In this document: piece by piece, positions 17,874 to 28,041 of the stretch
How positions within the stretch are numbered: position 1 is the stretch's first letter
Layout of the letters: every line of letters starts with the position of its first letter
Source: Parvibaculum sp.
Lineage (GTDB): Bacteria > Pseudomonadota > Alphaproteobacteria > Parvibaculales > Parvibaculaceae
Direction: 5' to 3'
Assembly (NCBI GenBank): GCA_031291615.1
Contig: JARLIS010000028.1
Span: 1 to 64,000 of the forward strand
DNA: 64,000 nucleotides
The notes under the pieces: generated by a model
What the model was told of the DNA's origin: nothing
The model's input: the letters and a program-made list of their open reading frames with translations, nothing else
Databases searched by the model: none
Translations under genes and position numbers: made by a program

Positions 17874-19694
17874 ATGGCCGTCATCCGCCGCCTGAGCGAA
17901 GGCACGATCAACCGCATCGCCGCAGGCGAAGTGGTCGAGCGGCCTGCGAGCGCGGTGAAGGAGCTCGTCGAAAACGCGCTCGATGCGGGCGCACGGCACA
18001 TCGACATCGTGATTTCCGGCGGCGGCCGCGATCTCATCCGCGTCACCGATGACGGCTCGGGCATGAGCGCCGAGGATCTCGCGCTCGCCGTCGAACGCCA
18101 TGCGACGTCGAAGCTCGCCGCCGGCGCCGATGGCCGGGAAGACCTGCACGACATAGCGACGCTCGGCTTTCGCGGCGAGGCGCTGCCCTCGATCGGCGCG
18201 GTGGCCCGCCTCGCCATATTGAGCCGCATGCAGGGCGCGGATACGGCGCAGAAGATTTCCGTTGAAGGCGGCGAGGTTTCGGCTGTCGAGCCGGCGGCGG
18301 GCCCGGCGGGCACGCGCATCGAAGTGCGCGATCTTTTCTTTGCGACGCCGGCGCGGCTGAAATTTCTGAAGGGCGAACGCGCAGAAACGCTCGCGGTTGC
18401 CGATGTGGTGAAGCGCCTCGCCATGGCGCATCCCACCATTGCCTTCTCGCTGACGAGCGAAACGCGCAACATGCTGCGTCTTGAGGCTGAAATGCCGGGC
18501 GAGGTCGGCCGCCTCGGCCGTCTTGGCGCGATCATGGGCCGCGACTTCGCCGAAAACGCGCTCGCCATCGAAGCCCTGCGCGAAGGCATCGCGCTGACGG
18601 GTTTTGCGGGATTGCCGACCTATAATCGCGGCAACGCGCAGATGCAGTTTCTCTTCGTCAACGGCAGGCCCGTCCGCGACAAGCTCATCGTCGGCGCGGT
18701 CAGGGGCGCCTATGCCGATTTCCTTGCCCGCGACCGCCACCCCGCCGTTGCGCTTTTCGTCGAGATCGATCCGCGCGACGTCGATGTGAATGTCCATCCC
18801 GCCAAGGCCGAAGTGCGCTTCCGCGATGCGGGCCTCGTGCGCGGCCTGATCGTCGGCGCGCTGCGCCACGCGCTTCACGAGGCGGGCCATCGCGCCTCGA
18901 CCACGGTGGCGGGCGCGGCGCTTGGCGCATTGCGTCCCGCCGATGCGCCGGCCTCTCCCGGCTTCCAGCGATCCTTCGTTCCGGCGCAGCACGGTTTTGC
19001 CGAGCCCGCGCCCGCATGGCAGGGCGCTTTCGCCGATCTCGGCGCTCATGCCGCGCGCATCGTCGAGACGCAGGCAAGCGCCGATGCGAATATCGTCCCG
19101 CTGTCGCCCGACGCTCTCCCGCTCGGCGTCGCGCGCGGGCAGTTGCACGAAACCTATGTCATCGCCCAGACGGCGGACGGTATCGTCATTGTCGATCAAC
19201 ATGCGGCGCATGAGCGCCTCGTCTATGAGCGGATGAAAAAGGCGATGGCCGAGCGCGGCGTCGCGCGCCAGATATTGCTGATCCCCGAAGTGGTCGAGCT
19301 CGACGAGGCGGAGGCCGAAAGGCTCGCCGCCCGTGCGAGCGAACTCGCCGAACTCGGCTTCGTTCTGGAAGCCTTCGGCCAGGGCGCGGTGGTCGTCCGC
19401 GAAGTGCCGGCCATATTCGGCAAGCTCGACGTGCAGGCTCTCGTCCGCGACCTGGCCGACGATCTGTCCGAAATGGACGAGGCGCTGTCGTTGAAGGAAA
19501 GGCTCGAACATGTCTGCGGCACCATCGCCTGCCACGGCTCGGTGCGCGCCGGCCGCCGCCTCACCGCCGACGAGATGAACGCGCTCCTGCGCGAAATGGA
19601 AGCGACGCCCCATTCCGGCCAGTGCAATCACGGCCGCCCGACCTATGTGGAGCTGAAGCTGACGGATATAGAGCGGCTATTCGGGCGCCGCTAA
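17874..19694 (+). CDS. mutL: DNA mismatch repair protein MutL
   Basis: A 606-residue GHKL ATPase that couples mismatch recognition by MutS to strand removal. The N-terminal ATPase shows [12 protein letters not shown] with catalytic Glu30, DDGSGM and [10 protein letters not shown]. The C-terminal dimerisation domain carries the endonuclease motif [12 protein letters not shown] at residues 441-452, so this MutL should nick DNA, as expected for an organism using no MutH. The closing [13 protein letters not shown] block is also conserved. Its last 18 bases overlap the 3' end of the HAD phosphatase gene on the other strand. Confidence 0.96.
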   Translation: MAVIRRLSEGTINRIAAGEVVERPASAVKELVENALDAGARHIDIVISGGGRDLIRVTDDGSGMSAEDLALAVERHATSKLAAGADGREDLHDIATLGFRGEALPSIGAVARLAILSRMQGADTAQKISVEGGEVSAVEPAAGPAGTRIEVRDLFFATPARLKFLKGERAETLAVADVVKRLAMAHPTIAFSLTSETRNMLRLEAEMPGEVGRLGRLGAIMGRDFAENALAIEALREGIALTGFAGLPTYNRGNAQMQFLFVNGRPVRDKLIVGAVRGAYADFLARDRHPAVALFVEIDPRDVDVNVHPAKAEVRFRDAGLVRGLIVGALRHALHEAGHRASTTVAGAALGALRPADAPASPGFQRSFVPAQHGFAEPAPAWQGAFADLGAHAARIVETQASADANIVPLSPDALPLGVARGQLHETYVIAQTADGIVIVDQHAAHERLVYERMKKAMAERGVARQILLIPEVVELDEAEAERLAARASELAELGFVLEAFGQGAVVVREVPAIFGKLDVQALVRDLADDLSEMDEALSLKERLEHVCGTIACHGSVRAGRRLTADEMNALLREMEATPHSGQCNHGRPTYVELKLTDIERLFGRR

Positions 19695-20423
19695 GCCGCC
19701 GCGAAGTATCTCTCCCAGAAACGCCGTGAGATCATCCGTCGCATGATGCACATGCGCGGCGTCTCCGCCTTCATGCGACAGCCGCTGATAGCGCTCCGGT
19801 CCCGCCTCGCCTGCGGGCCGCACCCACACCGTCTTCATGCCGAGCGCATGCGGCACTTCGAGATTGCGCGGAATGTCCTCGAACATGGCCGCGCGCTCCG
19901 GCGCAATGCCGCTCGCCGCGACGAAACGCTCATAGGCTTCGCGCCGCGGCTTCGGCGCATAGCCCGTGGTCACGATGTCGTGGATATCGTGAAAGGCGTC
20001 GGCAATGCCGAGCCGGCGGACGACATTCTCCGCATGGGCGACGGAACCGTTGGTGAAAATGAGCTTCCGTCCCGGCAGCGCCGCAATCGCCGCGCCGAGC
20101 GCCGGGTTCGGATCGACGGCGGTGACGTCGATGTCATGCACATAGGCGAGGAAGCGGTCGGGCTTCAGCCCATGCACGGCCATGAGCCCCGCAAGCGTCG
20201 TTCCGTGCTCGACATAGAAATCCTTCTGCACGCGCTTTGCTTCCGCATGATCGACGCCGAGAAAATCGGCGATGAAGGCCATCATGCGCTCGTCGATGCG
20301 GCCGAAGAGATCGCAGGCCGGCGGATAAAGCGTGTTGTCGAGATCGAACACCCAATGCTCGACATGCTCGAAATCCGGCGCGCGGCCGGCTGGAATTAAC
20401 GAAGAATTCGCCTTGATGCTCAT
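19677..20423 (-). CDS. HAD-superfamily pyrimidine 5'-nucleotidase
   Basis: A 248-residue HAD phosphatase. Motif I is FDLDNTLYP with nucleophile Asp27 and acid Asp29, motif II FTNGS, motif III the Lys in [12 protein letters not shown] and motif [17 protein letters not shown]. This set matches the SDT1/pyrimidine 5'-nucleotidase branch, which removes phosphate from UMP/CMP-type nucleotides or damaged analogues. It is cytosolic. The gene is convergent with mutL and the two share 18 bases at their 3' ends. Confidence 0.85.
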   Translation of the reverse strand: MSIKANSSLIPAGRAPDFEHVEHWVFDLDNTLYPPACDLFGRIDERMMAFIADFLGVDHAEAKRVQKDFYVEHGTTLAGLMAVHGLKPDRFLAYVHDIDVTAVDPNPALGAAIAALPGRKLIFTNGSVAHAENVVRRLGIADAFHDIHDIVTTGYAPKPRREAYERFVAASGIAPERAAMFEDIPRNLEVPHALGMKTVWVRPAGEAGPERYQRLSHEGGDAAHVHHATDDLTAFLGEILRGGLAAPE

Positions 20424-20454
20424 GAGGCGGGAAAGGTGAACGCGGAAACGCCCT

Positions 20455-20483
20455 TTGACAAGAGCTTTGCCTGAAGATTTAAC
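20455..20483 (+). promoter_or_regulatory. Candidate sigma70-type promoter for the DUF2336 gene
   Basis: A perfect -35 (TTGACA, 20455-20460) is followed after 17 bases by TTTAAC (20478-20483), four of six matches to TATAAT. It points toward the DUF2336 gene about 45 bases downstream. Confidence 0.4.
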
Positions 20484-20527
20484 GGCGCATTAACGCGCGC
20501 CCGGAAGACTGGTGGCCGGAGATGCGC

Positions 20528-21802
20528 ATGACCATGAGCTTCCTGAAAAAACTCTTCGGGCGCGAGGCCTTGCCTGCAAGGCTTCGCTACGAAGACGCGC
20601 GCTCGGCGCTCGAAAGCCGGTCGCGCGAATTGCGGCGCGAGCTTGCCTCCCGGCCCGATGCCCCGCCCGAAACGCTCTATTATCTCGCGGGCGACACCGA
20701 TCCGGAAATCCGCGCCCTCGTTGCCGCCAATCCCTCGACGCCGCATCAGGCCAATGCGCTTTTGCAGAAGGACAGGGCGGGCGATGTCCGCGCGGAGCTT
20801 GCGCGTAAGATCGGCCGCATCGTCCCCGACATGCCCGCGAACGAAATCCAGGATGTGCGCGACCGGGTGATGGAGCTTCTGGAAAAGCTGGCGCAGGACG
20901 AGCTTGTTCGCGTCCGCCAGATCGTCGCGCAGGAAATAAAATCCTGCCCCCATGTGCCCAGGCGCATCGCGCTCGCGCTTGCGCATGACGCCGAAATTCT
21001 CGTCTGCGGCCCGGTGCTCGAATACTCGCCGCTTCTGTCGGATGAGGACCTGCTCGAAATCGTGGCGACGACGCGCGTTCAGGGCGCGCTCGAAGCCGTC
21101 GCGCGGCGGCGGAATGTCGATGGCGCCGTGGCGGACGCCATCGTCGCCACGCTCGAAATTCCCGCCATCGCGCAACTTCTCGCAAATCCCAATGCGCAGA
21201 TCCGCGAGGAAACGCTCGACAGGATCATTTCCGAGGCCGCCGCCATCGACGCCTGGCACCTGCCGCTGGTCATGCGCCCGGCGCTTTCCTTGCGCGCAGT
21301 GCGGCGCATCGCGGTCTTCGTCTCGCGCGCGCTCATCGAGGAGCTAGGCCGCCATCGCCAGCTCGACGCCGAAACGGAATCCTATCTGAAGACGCGCACC
21401 CAGATGCGCATCGAGCAGGAAGGAGAACGCGGCGGCAACGCGCCCGACGCCGCCATCGTCGCGGTCAAGAAGGCCTTCGCGGCGGGAACCCTGTCGGATG
21501 AACTGGTGACGAAATCGGCGTCCTTGCAGCACAAGGCCGCGGTCATCCTCGCCCTCTCCTTGAAGGCGAGCATTGCCGAACCGCTCGTCGCCCGCATCTT
21601 CGAGGCGAAGAGCGGCAAGGGTATCGCGGCGCTCTGCTGGAAGGCGGGCCTTGCCATGCGCACCGCGCTCGCAATCCAGATCTTCGTCGCCAATGTGCCG
21701 CCCGATGCGCGCGTCCTGCCGCGCGGCGGTACCGACTACCCGATGGAAGGAACGGAGATGCTCTGGCATCTCAACTATTTCGGCATCGGCGAAACGGATT
21801 GA
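20528..21802 (+). CDS. DUF2336 domain protein (HEAT-like helical repeat)
   Basis: A 424-residue cytosolic, helix-rich protein of the alphaproteobacterial DUF2336 family. The middle contains repeated short helical units such as RVRQIVAQEIKSCPHVPRRIALALAHD and VARRRNVDGAVADAIVATLE, resembling HEAT repeats used for protein binding. No enzymatic motif is visible. Three nearby ATGs (20522, 20528, 20534) could start it; GGAG is best spaced from 20528. Function is unknown. It is monocistronic, with a good promoter-like sequence upstream, and convergent with the DUF1036 gene. Confidence 0.8.
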   Translation: MTMSFLKKLFGREALPARLRYEDARSALESRSRELRRELASRPDAPPETLYYLAGDTDPEIRALVAANPSTPHQANALLQKDRAGDVRAELARKIGRIVPDMPANEIQDVRDRVMELLEKLAQDELVRVRQIVAQEIKSCPHVPRRIALALAHDAEILVCGPVLEYSPLLSDEDLLEIVATTRVQGALEAVARRRNVDGAVADAIVATLEIPAIAQLLANPNAQIREETLDRIISEAAAIDAWHLPLVMRPALSLRAVRRIAVFVSRALIEELGRHRQLDAETESYLKTRTQMRIEQEGERGGNAPDAAIVAVKKAFAAGTLSDELVTKSASLQHKAAVILALSLKASIAEPLVARIFEAKSGKGIAALCWKAGLAMRTALAIQIFVANVPPDARVLPRGGTDYPMEGTEMLWHLNYFGIGETD

Positions 21803-21809
21803 GAAAGCG

Positions 21810-22817
21810 CTATTCGAGCGGCACTTCGTAAAGCGGCTTGCCGCCCGTGTCGATGCGCACGAACCGCCGCTCGTCATAGCCGCGCGCGCCGCAGGCGTCT
21901 CGGCCCCTGATCTCGAAGCGCGTCGTCTTGGTGCAAAAGCCTTCCGCCCCCGACCAGACGAGAAGCCGCCCGCCTTGCTTCGCCATATTGCCCTTGTCGT
22001 CCGTCGCCTCGGCATAGACGTAATAGGGCCGGTTGCCGAGCTTGCCCTTGATCGCCTTGGCGCAGGCGCCGGGTTCGACCCTGATCCAGCCGCTCGACAT
22101 GTCCTGATCATTGGCGGTGAAGCCGACCGCGCCCCAGACGAGATAGCGCGTCCCGTTGCAGAGATTGAGCCCCGTCTTCGCCTGCTCGCGCGCCGCCCCG
22201 TCGATCAGCGCGGCAAGAAGCGCGCCGTCGATCACTCCATTGGCCTCGCGGCCGATGGAGCGCTGAAACGCCATGACGGAGCGCAGCGTGTTCTTGGCGG
22301 CGATGCCGTCGATCTTCGGTATGTGAAAGCCGTTGTCGCGCAGGAGCCGCTGCGTGCCGGCGACTTCGGCATCCTCCAGCGAATAGCCGCGCGGCTCGCC
22401 GAAGGTCGTCGTCCAGTCTTCGCCCGCTTTCACCGCGACGCGAATGAAGTCGCTCGATTCATAGCCGCGCAGCGCGCAGTTTTCGCGCCCGGCAATGGTG
22501 AAGTCCTTTGGGACGGTGCAGAAGCGTTCGCTGCCCGAGAAATATTTCGTCGCGCCCTGATGGGCGTCGATCGAACGGGCGAAGACGTAATAGTCGCCGG
22601 TCTGGACGGGTCCGGCGAGAACGGAGGCGCAGTTTCCGGGCAGCACCTGCACCCAGCCCTGCGAGCGCCAGTCCGCATCGGCCCTGACGCCGATGGCGCC
22701 CTCGAGCACATAGCTCGTCGCATTGCAGAGCTTGTAGTCGGCGGATGCTGGCGCGGAATGAAGGAAGAATGCCGCGAGAGCGACAAGCGCGGCAAGGAGC
22801 TTGCCGCCTCCGCTCAC
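21810..22817 (-). CDS. Secreted protein with two DUF1036 domains flanking a peptidoglycan-binding-like segment
   Basis: A 335-residue exported protein (signal peptide about 1-26, ending ASA). Two homologous DUF1036 domains are visible: residues about 28-130 ([20 protein letters not shown] ... [14 protein letters not shown] ... YYVFAR) and about 218-325 ([17 protein letters not shown] ... [14 protein letters not shown] ... YYVYAE), each with paired cysteines. Between them, [18 protein letters not shown] resembles a peptidoglycan_binding_1 unit. It is probably periplasmic and wall-associated. The start is GTG, overlapping the argB stop by four bases, so it is the last gene of the rpmH-to-argB run. 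Confidence 0.82.
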   Translation of the reverse strand: MSGGGKLLAALVALAAFFLHSAPASADYKLCNATSYVLEGAIGVRADADWRSQGWVQVLPGNCASVLAGPVQTGDYYVFARSIDAHQGATKYFSGSERFCTVPKDFTIAGRENCALRGYESSDFIRVAVKAGEDWTTTFGEPRGYSLEDAEVAGTQRLLRDNGFHIPKIDGIAAKNTLRSVMAFQRSIGREANGVIDGALLAALIDGAAREQAKTGLNLCNGTRYLVWGAVGFTANDQDMSSGWIRVEPGACAKAIKGKLGNRPYYVYAEATDDKGNMAKQGGRLLVWSGAEGFCTKTTRFEIRGRDACGARGYDERRFVRIDTGGKPLYEVPLE

Positions 22818-23740
22818 GCGCCTGCGCTCTTCTGGATCAGCGTGCCGGCGCCGTGCTCGGTAAAGAGTTCGAGCAGCACCGCATGGCGCACGCGGCCATC
22901 GAGAATGACGACGGCTTCGACGCCGCCTTCGACCGCGTCGAGGCAGGTTTCGACCTTGGGGATCATGCCGCCCGAAATCGTTCCGTCCTTCATCAGCGCC
23001 TTGGCTTCGGCGACCGTCAGCTCCTCGATGAGCGCGCCCGACTTGTCGAGCACGCCGCGCACGTCGGTCAGCAGCAGAAGCCGCGTCGCGCCCATGGCAG
23101 CCGCGATAGCGCCCGCCGCCGTGTCGGCATTAATGTTGTAGGTGTCGCCATTGGGAGCGACGCCGACCGGCGCGATCACGGGGATGATGTCCGACCTGAG
23201 TATGGTGTTCAGGATTTCCGGATTGATTTTCGCGGGCTCGCCGACGAAACCGAGATCGAGGATTTTCTCGATATTCGATTCAGGATCGTGAATCTTCTGC
23301 TCGACCTTCTTGGCGATGATGAGATTGCCGTCCTTGCCGCACAAGCCGACGGCGCGCCCGCCCGCCCGGTTGAGGAGCGAGACGAGACCTTTGTTGATCG
23401 AACCGGCAAGCACCATCTCGACGATCTCGACGGTCGCCTTGTCGGTGATGCGCAGCCCGCCCGAAAACTCGCTCTTGATGCCGAGCCGCGTCAGCATGGC
23501 GCCGATCTGCGGCCCGCCGCCGTGAACGACGATGGGATTGATGCCCGACTGCTTCAGCATGACGATGTCGCGGGCGAATTCGAGGCCGAGCGCCTCGTCG
23601 CCCATCGCATGACCGCCATATTTCACGACGACCGTGCATTTGTCGTAGCGCTGCATGAAGGGCAGCGCCTCCGAGAGCACGCGCGCGCGCTCCATGTCCC
23701 TGGCGTCGTCGGCCGGATTGTGGGTGTGATGGTCCGACAT
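22814..23740 (-). CDS. argB: Acetylglutamate kinase
   Basis: A 308-residue amino-acid kinase that phosphorylates N-acetylglutamate, the second step of arginine synthesis. Motifs: VVKYGGHAM (phosphate-binding Lys and glycines), [10 protein letters not shown], the acetylglutamate-binding RITD segment, and [17 protein letters not shown] near the ATP site, followed by [11 protein letters not shown]. The N-terminal helix (about 25 residues) is the extension found in arginine-inhibited hexameric NAGK, suggesting feedback control. It lies 18 bases downstream of engB. Confidence 0.96.
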   Translation of the reverse strand: MSDHHTHNPADDARDMERARVLSEALPFMQRYDKCTVVVKYGGHAMGDEALGLEFARDIVMLKQSGINPIVVHGGGPQIGAMLTRLGIKSEFSGGLRITDKATVEIVEMVLAGSINKGLVSLLNRAGGRAVGLCGKDGNLIIAKKVEQKIHDPESNIEKILDLGFVGEPAKINPEILNTILRSDIIPVIAPVGVAPNGDTYNINADTAAGAIAAAMGATRLLLLTDVRGVLDKSGALIEELTVAEAKALMKDGTISGGMIPKVETCLDAVEGGVEAVVILDGRVRHAVLLELFTEHGAGTLIQKSAGA

Positions 23741-23758
23741 GAAGGCGCTCGCTCCTGG

Positions 23759-24493
23759 CTAGACTGCCTGCGGTTTATAGCCGATGGACTTTAAATCGGC
23801 CAGCGCGGCAATCTCGGCCCGAAGCTCGGCGATGCCCTCGCCCCCGACGGAGGAAGTGGCGATGACGCGGGGATGCGCCGCGACATGGCGGCGGACGCCC
23901 ATGCGGACCTCTTCGATGCGGGGGGCAACCTCGCTCGGCTTCAGCTTGTCGGTCTTGGTCAGCACGATCTGATAGGAGACGGCCGCCTCGTCGAGAAGCT
24001 TCATCACCTCGTGGTCGTTCTCCTTGAGCCCATGCCGGGCGTCGATGAGAACGAGGACGCGGCGAAGCTCGACCCGGCCCCGGAGATAGGACATGACGAG
24101 TTCGGTCCAGAGCGCCACGCGCGCTTTCGTCTCCCGCGCATAGCCGTAGCCCGGCAGGTCGACCAGCGTGAGGGCGGGATGGGCGGCGGGGCCGAGCACG
24201 AAGAAATTGAGTTCCTGCGTCCGGCCCGGCGTGTTCGAGGTGCGGGCGAGCGTCTTGCGCCCGGTGAGCGCGTTGACGAGGCTCGACTTGCCGACATTGG
24301 AGCGGCCGGCAAAGGCGATCTCGGGCGCGCCGGGCGGCGGCAGATTCTCGATCGAGGTTGCGCCGCGCAGGAAGTCGCAACTCTGCGTGAAGAGCCAGCG
24401 CCCGGCTTCGATATTGGCGTCGACAAGGCCCTTGCCCTCAAGGGAGCCCTTGTCGATCTTGCCTGCCTCTTCGTCGGGGGCGCTCTTTGCCAT
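23759..24493 (-). CDS. engB: Ribosome biogenesis GTPase YihA/EngB (YsxC)
   Basis: A 244-residue small GTPase needed for large-subunit assembly. G1 is GRSNVGKS (63-70), G2 the TSNTPGRTQ region, G3 DLPGYGYA (112-119) and G4 TKTD. The N-terminal 50 residues are an extension. ATG 24493 is chosen because it overlaps the yidC stop (TGATG); the frame stays open inside yidC. The yidC-engB-argB order is a common alphaproteobacterial arrangement. Confidence 0.94.
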   Translation of the reverse strand: MAKSAPDEEAGKIDKGSLEGKGLVDANIEAGRWLFTQSCDFLRGATSIENLPPPGAPEIAFAGRSNVGKSSLVNALTGRKTLARTSNTPGRTQELNFFVLGPAAHPALTLVDLPGYGYARETKARVALWTELVMSYLRGRVELRRVLVLIDARHGLKENDHEVMKLLDEAAVSYQIVLTKTDKLKPSEVAPRIEEVRMGVRRHVAAHPRVIATSSVGGEGIAELRAEIAALADLKSIGYKPQAV

Positions 24494-26322
24494 CAGGACT
24501 TGTCGCCGCCGGCACCCTTGCCGGCGAAGAACCTTTCCAGGCCGAGATTGCTGAAAATCTCGATCTTCACGCCCTGGCGTTTCATGATCACGCCCTGTTG
24601 CAGCGCCGACAGCGTGTTGTTCCACGCCCAGTAGATGACGAGACCGGCCGGGAAGCTCGCCAGCATGAAGGTGAAGATCACCGGCATCCACATGAAGATC
24701 TGCTGCTGGACGGGATCGGCGGGCGCGGGGTTCATGCGCTGCGTCACGAACATGGTGAAGCCCATGATGATCGCCCAGGCGCCGATCATCAGGAAGGCCG
24801 GCGGCGTCCAGGGGATGAGGCCGAAGAGATTGAAGATCGTCGTCGGATCGGGCGCGGAGAGATCGTGGATCCAGCCGAAGAACGGCGCGTGCCGCATTTC
24901 GATGGTGACGAAGAGAACCTTGTAGAGCGAGAAGAAGACGGGAATCTGGATAACGACCGGCAGGCAGCCCGCAATCGGGTTCACCTTCTCGCGCCTGTAG
25001 AGCTCCATGATCTCCTGCTGCTGCTTGGCCTTGTCGTCCTTGTAGCGTTCGCGCAGCTCTTCCATTTGCGGCTGGAGCTTCTTCATCTTGCTCATCGACT
25101 CGTAGGAGCGATTGGCCAGCGGGAAGAAGGCGAGCTTGATGAGGACGGTCATGATGAGAATGGCGATGCCGAAATTGCCGGTCTCATAGGCGATGAGGTC
25201 GAGGCCCTTGAACACCGGCTGCGTCAGGAACCAGAACCAGCCCCAGTCGATCAGCAGGTTGAACTTGTAGATGCCTGCATCCTTGTAGCCGTCGATCACC
25301 TTCGACACCTTGGCGCCGGCGAAGAGGCGATTGGCGAGCGTCACGCTCGAATTGGGCGCGATGGTCGTCGCCTCGTAGCGGAAATCCGCCTGGAAGGTTT
25401 CGCGTGCCGGATTCGGGTCGGCGCTGAACTGGGCAACGAAATTCTGCCCCTTCTGCGGGACGAGGGCGGCTGCCCAGTATTTGTCGGTGATGCCGAGCCA
25501 GCCTTCGCTGTCGGTGACGCTTTTCGCCGGGTCTTTTTCGGCGGCGGCGTATTTGATTGCCACTTCGCCGTTGTTGGCGAACTCGCCGATGAAACCTTCA
25601 TGCAGGATGTAGAAGGCCTTCGCATCCGACTTGCCGGTGCGCGAGACGAGGCCATAGGGATAGAGCGTCACCGCGGCGGACGACTTGTTCTCGACCGTGT
25701 CGGCGACGGTGAAGAGGAAATTCTCGTCGAGCGAAATCGTGCGGTGGAAAACGAGGCCCGCGCCATTGTCCCAGGAGAGCGTCACCGGTGTCGCGGGCGT
25801 CAGCTTCTCGCCCTTCTCGACGCGCCACAGCGTATTCTCGTTGGGGAGCGCGATCTGCGCGCCGGGCGCGGCGATCCAGCCGAATTCGGCGAAATAGGGT
25901 TTGGCCGCATGGGTCGGCGTAAAGAGCGTGATCTCCGGGCTCTTCTTGTCGACGGTCTCGCGGTAATTCTTCAGATGAAGATCGTCGAAGCGCGCGCCCT
26001 TGAGCGCGATCGAGCCGTCGAGCTGGTCGGAATCGATGGCGAGGCGCGGGCTCAAGGCGAGCGCCGCGTCGCGCTCGAGAAGCATCGGCGTGATGACGGC
26101 GCCGCTAGAGGTCTCGCCCTGAAGCGCCGGAATGCGCGCGCCGCCCGCATCGGGGGCCGCAACGGTCGATGCCGCCGGCTTCTGGCTTTCCGACTGTTCG
26201 GCGATTGCTTTCTGCCGCGCCTTCTCCGCTTCCATATGCGGCGTCACGTAGAAATGTTGCCAGCCGACGAATACCAGCACCGAAAGCAGGATGGCGATCA
26301 GGAAGTTGCGGTTGTCACCCAT
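24493..26322 (-). CDS. yidC: Membrane protein insertase YidC
   Basis: A 609-residue inner-membrane insertase/chaperone. The first transmembrane helix is at the N-terminus ([21 protein letters not shown]). A large periplasmic beta domain spans about 55-370. The conserved 60KD_IMP core with its amphipathic helix ([25 protein letters not shown]) and four more membrane segments follows. It is full-length for a Gram-negative YidC and overlaps rnpA by eight bases. It works with SecYEG or alone. Confidence 0.97.
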   Translation of the reverse strand: MGDNRNFLIAILLSVLVFVGWQHFYVTPHMEAEKARQKAIAEQSESQKPAASTVAAPDAGGARIPALQGETSSGAVITPMLLERDAALALSPRLAIDSDQLDGSIALKGARFDDLHLKNYRETVDKKSPEITLFTPTHAAKPYFAEFGWIAAPGAQIALPNENTLWRVEKGEKLTPATPVTLSWDNGAGLVFHRTISLDENFLFTVADTVENKSSAAVTLYPYGLVSRTGKSDAKAFYILHEGFIGEFANNGEVAIKYAAAEKDPAKSVTDSEGWLGITDKYWAAALVPQKGQNFVAQFSADPNPARETFQADFRYEATTIAPNSSVTLANRLFAGAKVSKVIDGYKDAGIYKFNLLIDWGWFWFLTQPVFKGLDLIAYETGNFGIAILIMTVLIKLAFFPLANRSYESMSKMKKLQPQMEELRERYKDDKAKQQQEIMELYRREKVNPIAGCLPVVIQIPVFFSLYKVLFVTIEMRHAPFFGWIHDLSAPDPTTIFNLFGLIPWTPPAFLMIGAWAIIMGFTMFVTQRMNPAPADPVQQQIFMWMPVIFTFMLASFPAGLVIYWAWNNTLSALQQGVIMKRQGVKIEIFSNLGLERFFAGKGAGGDKS

Positions 26323-26746
26323 GAAACTCTTGGTCCTTGCTTTCGGGGCTTCGCGCTTGCGGATGTGAACGGGGAGGCCGCCCTGCGGCTTGTCCGGTAT
26401 TGTGAACGCGCGAAAGCGCGCTGCGCAGATCGTCGAGAAGGTCGGGCCAGGCTCTGGTCAAAGTCGCCATCCGACCTACGAGAACGTAGTCGTATCCGGC
26501 TTTTGCATGCACGGGAAGGATTTCGCGTGCCGCTTCCCGGAGGCGGCGTCGGGCCCTGTTGCGGATGACCGCGATGCCGACCTTGCGCGTGACCGTAAAG
26601 CCGATGCGGGGCGCCGCTTCATCGCCGCGCGGCAATGCTTGCAGCACGAGGCCGGGCGCGGCCCATTTGACGGCGCGCGCGGCGGCAAGAAACTCCCGCC
26701 GCTTCCGCAATCTGGCGATCTCGGGGCGGGGGTTCGTTGTGGACAT
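26315..26746 (-). CDS. rnpA: Ribonuclease P protein component
   Basis: A 143-residue basic protein, cofactor of RNase P in tRNA 5' maturation. The RNR motif is seen in VIRNRARRRLREAARE, preceded by RIGFTVTRKVG and followed by YDYVLVGR. About 25 residues of Pro/Arg/Ser-rich tail extend past the core domain, overlapping the yidC start. It lies 80 bases after rpmH in the conserved rpmH-rnpA-yidC order. Confidence 0.95.
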   Translation of the reverse strand: MSTTNPRPEIARLRKRREFLAAARAVKWAAPGLVLQALPRGDEAAPRIGFTVTRKVGIAVIRNRARRRLREAAREILPVHAKAGYDYVLVGRMATLTRAWPDLLDDLRSALSRVHNTGQAAGRPPRSHPQARSPESKDQEFHG

Positions 26747-26826
26747 GAGTTAAAGGCCGCGTCCGTTAGGTCGAAAAGCTCACACGAGGGCGAATGGCCC
26801 CCGGCGCCGCTCTCCGCCCGGCGGGA

Positions 26827-26961
26827 TCAGGCGGACAGGCGCTTGCGGCCGCGGGCCCGGCGGGCGGCGAGAACCTTGCGGCCGCCGACAGTGGCCATGC
26901 GCGCCCGGAATCCGTGGCGGTGCTTGCGGACGAGCTTGCTCGGTTGATAGGTCCGTTTCAC
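26827..26961 (-). CDS. rpmH: 50S ribosomal protein L34
   Basis: A 44-residue, strongly basic protein beginning [19 protein letters not shown], the universal L34 sequence, ending RKRLSA. The start codon is GTG, with GGAGAAGAGAC directly upstream as the ribosome-binding site. It is the first gene of the leftward rpmH-rnpA-yidC-engB-argB run. Confidence 0.97.
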   Translation of the reverse strand: MKRTYQPSKLVRKHRHGFRARMATVGGRKVLAARRARGRKRLSA

Positions 26962-27283
26962 GTCTCTTCTCCGGCGGGTCCGGCCCGAGCAGAAACCCCG
27001 GTTGGGGACTGCTCGCAAGGGCCTGGAATGCAAGAGCCGTCGGCGTTGCCGCCTGACGGCCATCTGGCGGGGTGTATAGTCGACTTTGCCCGGCGAAGTC
27101 AATGTGAACCCCCGGAAATCCGGGGCCTCCCGCCGGAAGCCGATTCCGGTCACATTTAGGTGAGCGATCCTTCCGCCGCCCGCTTTTCGCGTATGGTCCC
27201 CGCGGGCGGTCCGGCGGATGGAAATCTCGGACTGTTCTTATTTTGTTCCATAACGAATGCCGCGCAACCCGGGGGGATGAACG
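26962..27283. other. Divergent intergenic region between rpmH and the TVP38 gene
   Basis: About 320 bases without a gene. It must hold the strong rpmH promoter and the promoter for the TVP38 gene. A short self-complementary stretch (CCCCCGGAAATCCGGGG, near 27111) is visible. I saw no convincing DnaA-box cluster and no dnaA gene, so I do not call an origin here. Confidence 0.5.
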
Positions 27284-28009
27284 ATGAAGGACGATGCCGC
27301 CGCCAAACGACCGGGCTTTTCGATAGGCCGCCTCTGGCCTCTGGCCGTTCTGGCGCTGGGCCTCGGCCTTTTCTTCGCCCTCGGCCTCAACCGCTATGCG
27401 ACCCTCGACACATTGCGTGACAACCGCCAGGCACTGTCCGCCTGGGTGGCCGCGAACGAGGTTGAAGCTGCGCTCGTCTATATGGGCGTCTATGCGCTGA
27501 TGGTTGCTTTCTCGGTGCCGGGCGCGCTTGTGGCGACGCTGACGGGCGGCTTCCTCTTCGGCACGGTGATCGGCGGGCTCTGCACGGTCATCGCCGCCAC
27601 CATCGGCGCGACGATCCTTTTCGTCGCCGCGAAGTCGGCGCTCGGCGACGTGCTGCGCGCCCGCGCTGGCTCCTCCATCGCCCGCATGGAAGAGGGTTTC
27701 CGCGAAAACGCCTTCTCCTACCTTCTCGTGCTGCGCCTCGTGCCGATCTTTCCCTTCTTCCTCGTCAATCTCGCGCCCGCCTTTCTCGGCGTGTCGCTGC
27801 TGACCTTCGTCGGGGCGACCTTCCTCGGCATCATTCCCGGCACTTTCGTTTTCGCGAGCCTCGGCAACGGCCTCGGCGCGGTCTTCGATGCCGGCGGCAC
27901 GCCCGATCTCGGGCTCATAAAGCAGCCCCAGGTGATCGGCCCGCTGCTGGCGCTGGCGGCGCTGGCGCTTGTGCCCGTCATCTATCGGCGTTTCCGCCGC
28001 AAGAGCTGA
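27284..28009 (+). CDS. TVP38/TMEM64 (DedA/VTT-fold) membrane protein
   Basis: A 241-residue polytopic membrane protein. The conserved VTT-domain features are present: FSVPGALVATLTGGFLFG and, downstream, LLVLRLVPIFPFFLVNLAPAFLGV, followed by FLGIIPGTFVFASLG, the family signature. About six hydrophobic segments are visible. Members move or scramble lipids or small solutes; a role here is unproven. A disulfide-reductase-like flavoprotein gene starts 32 bases downstream. That pairing of TVP38 with a mercuric-reductase-like protein recurs in bacteria and suggests joint redox function. Confidence 0.87.
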   Translation: MKDDAAAKRPGFSIGRLWPLAVLALGLGLFFALGLNRYATLDTLRDNRQALSAWVAANEVEAALVYMGVYALMVAFSVPGALVATLTGGFLFGTVIGGLCTVIAATIGATILFVAAKSALGDVLRARAGSSIARMEEGFRENAFSYLLVLRLVPIFPFFLVNLAPAFLGVSLLTFVGATFLGIIPGTFVFASLGNGLGAVFDAGGTPDLGLIKQPQVIGPLLALAALALVPVIYRRFRRKS

Positions 28010-28041
28010 CCTCAACTCATCCCGAAAATAAAAGCAGAACC

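Noticed and set aside
16806..19631. A 2.8-kb open frame on the minus strand across pgi and mutL
   Set aside because: It is antisense to two well-supported genes, its residues (His/Arg/Ala/Asp-rich) match no family, and GC-rich codon bias creates such shadows throughout this window.
26962..27283. Possible replication origin next to rpmH
   Set aside because: rpmH can be near oriC, but no dnaA gene, DnaA-box cluster or AT-rich unwinding region is visible.
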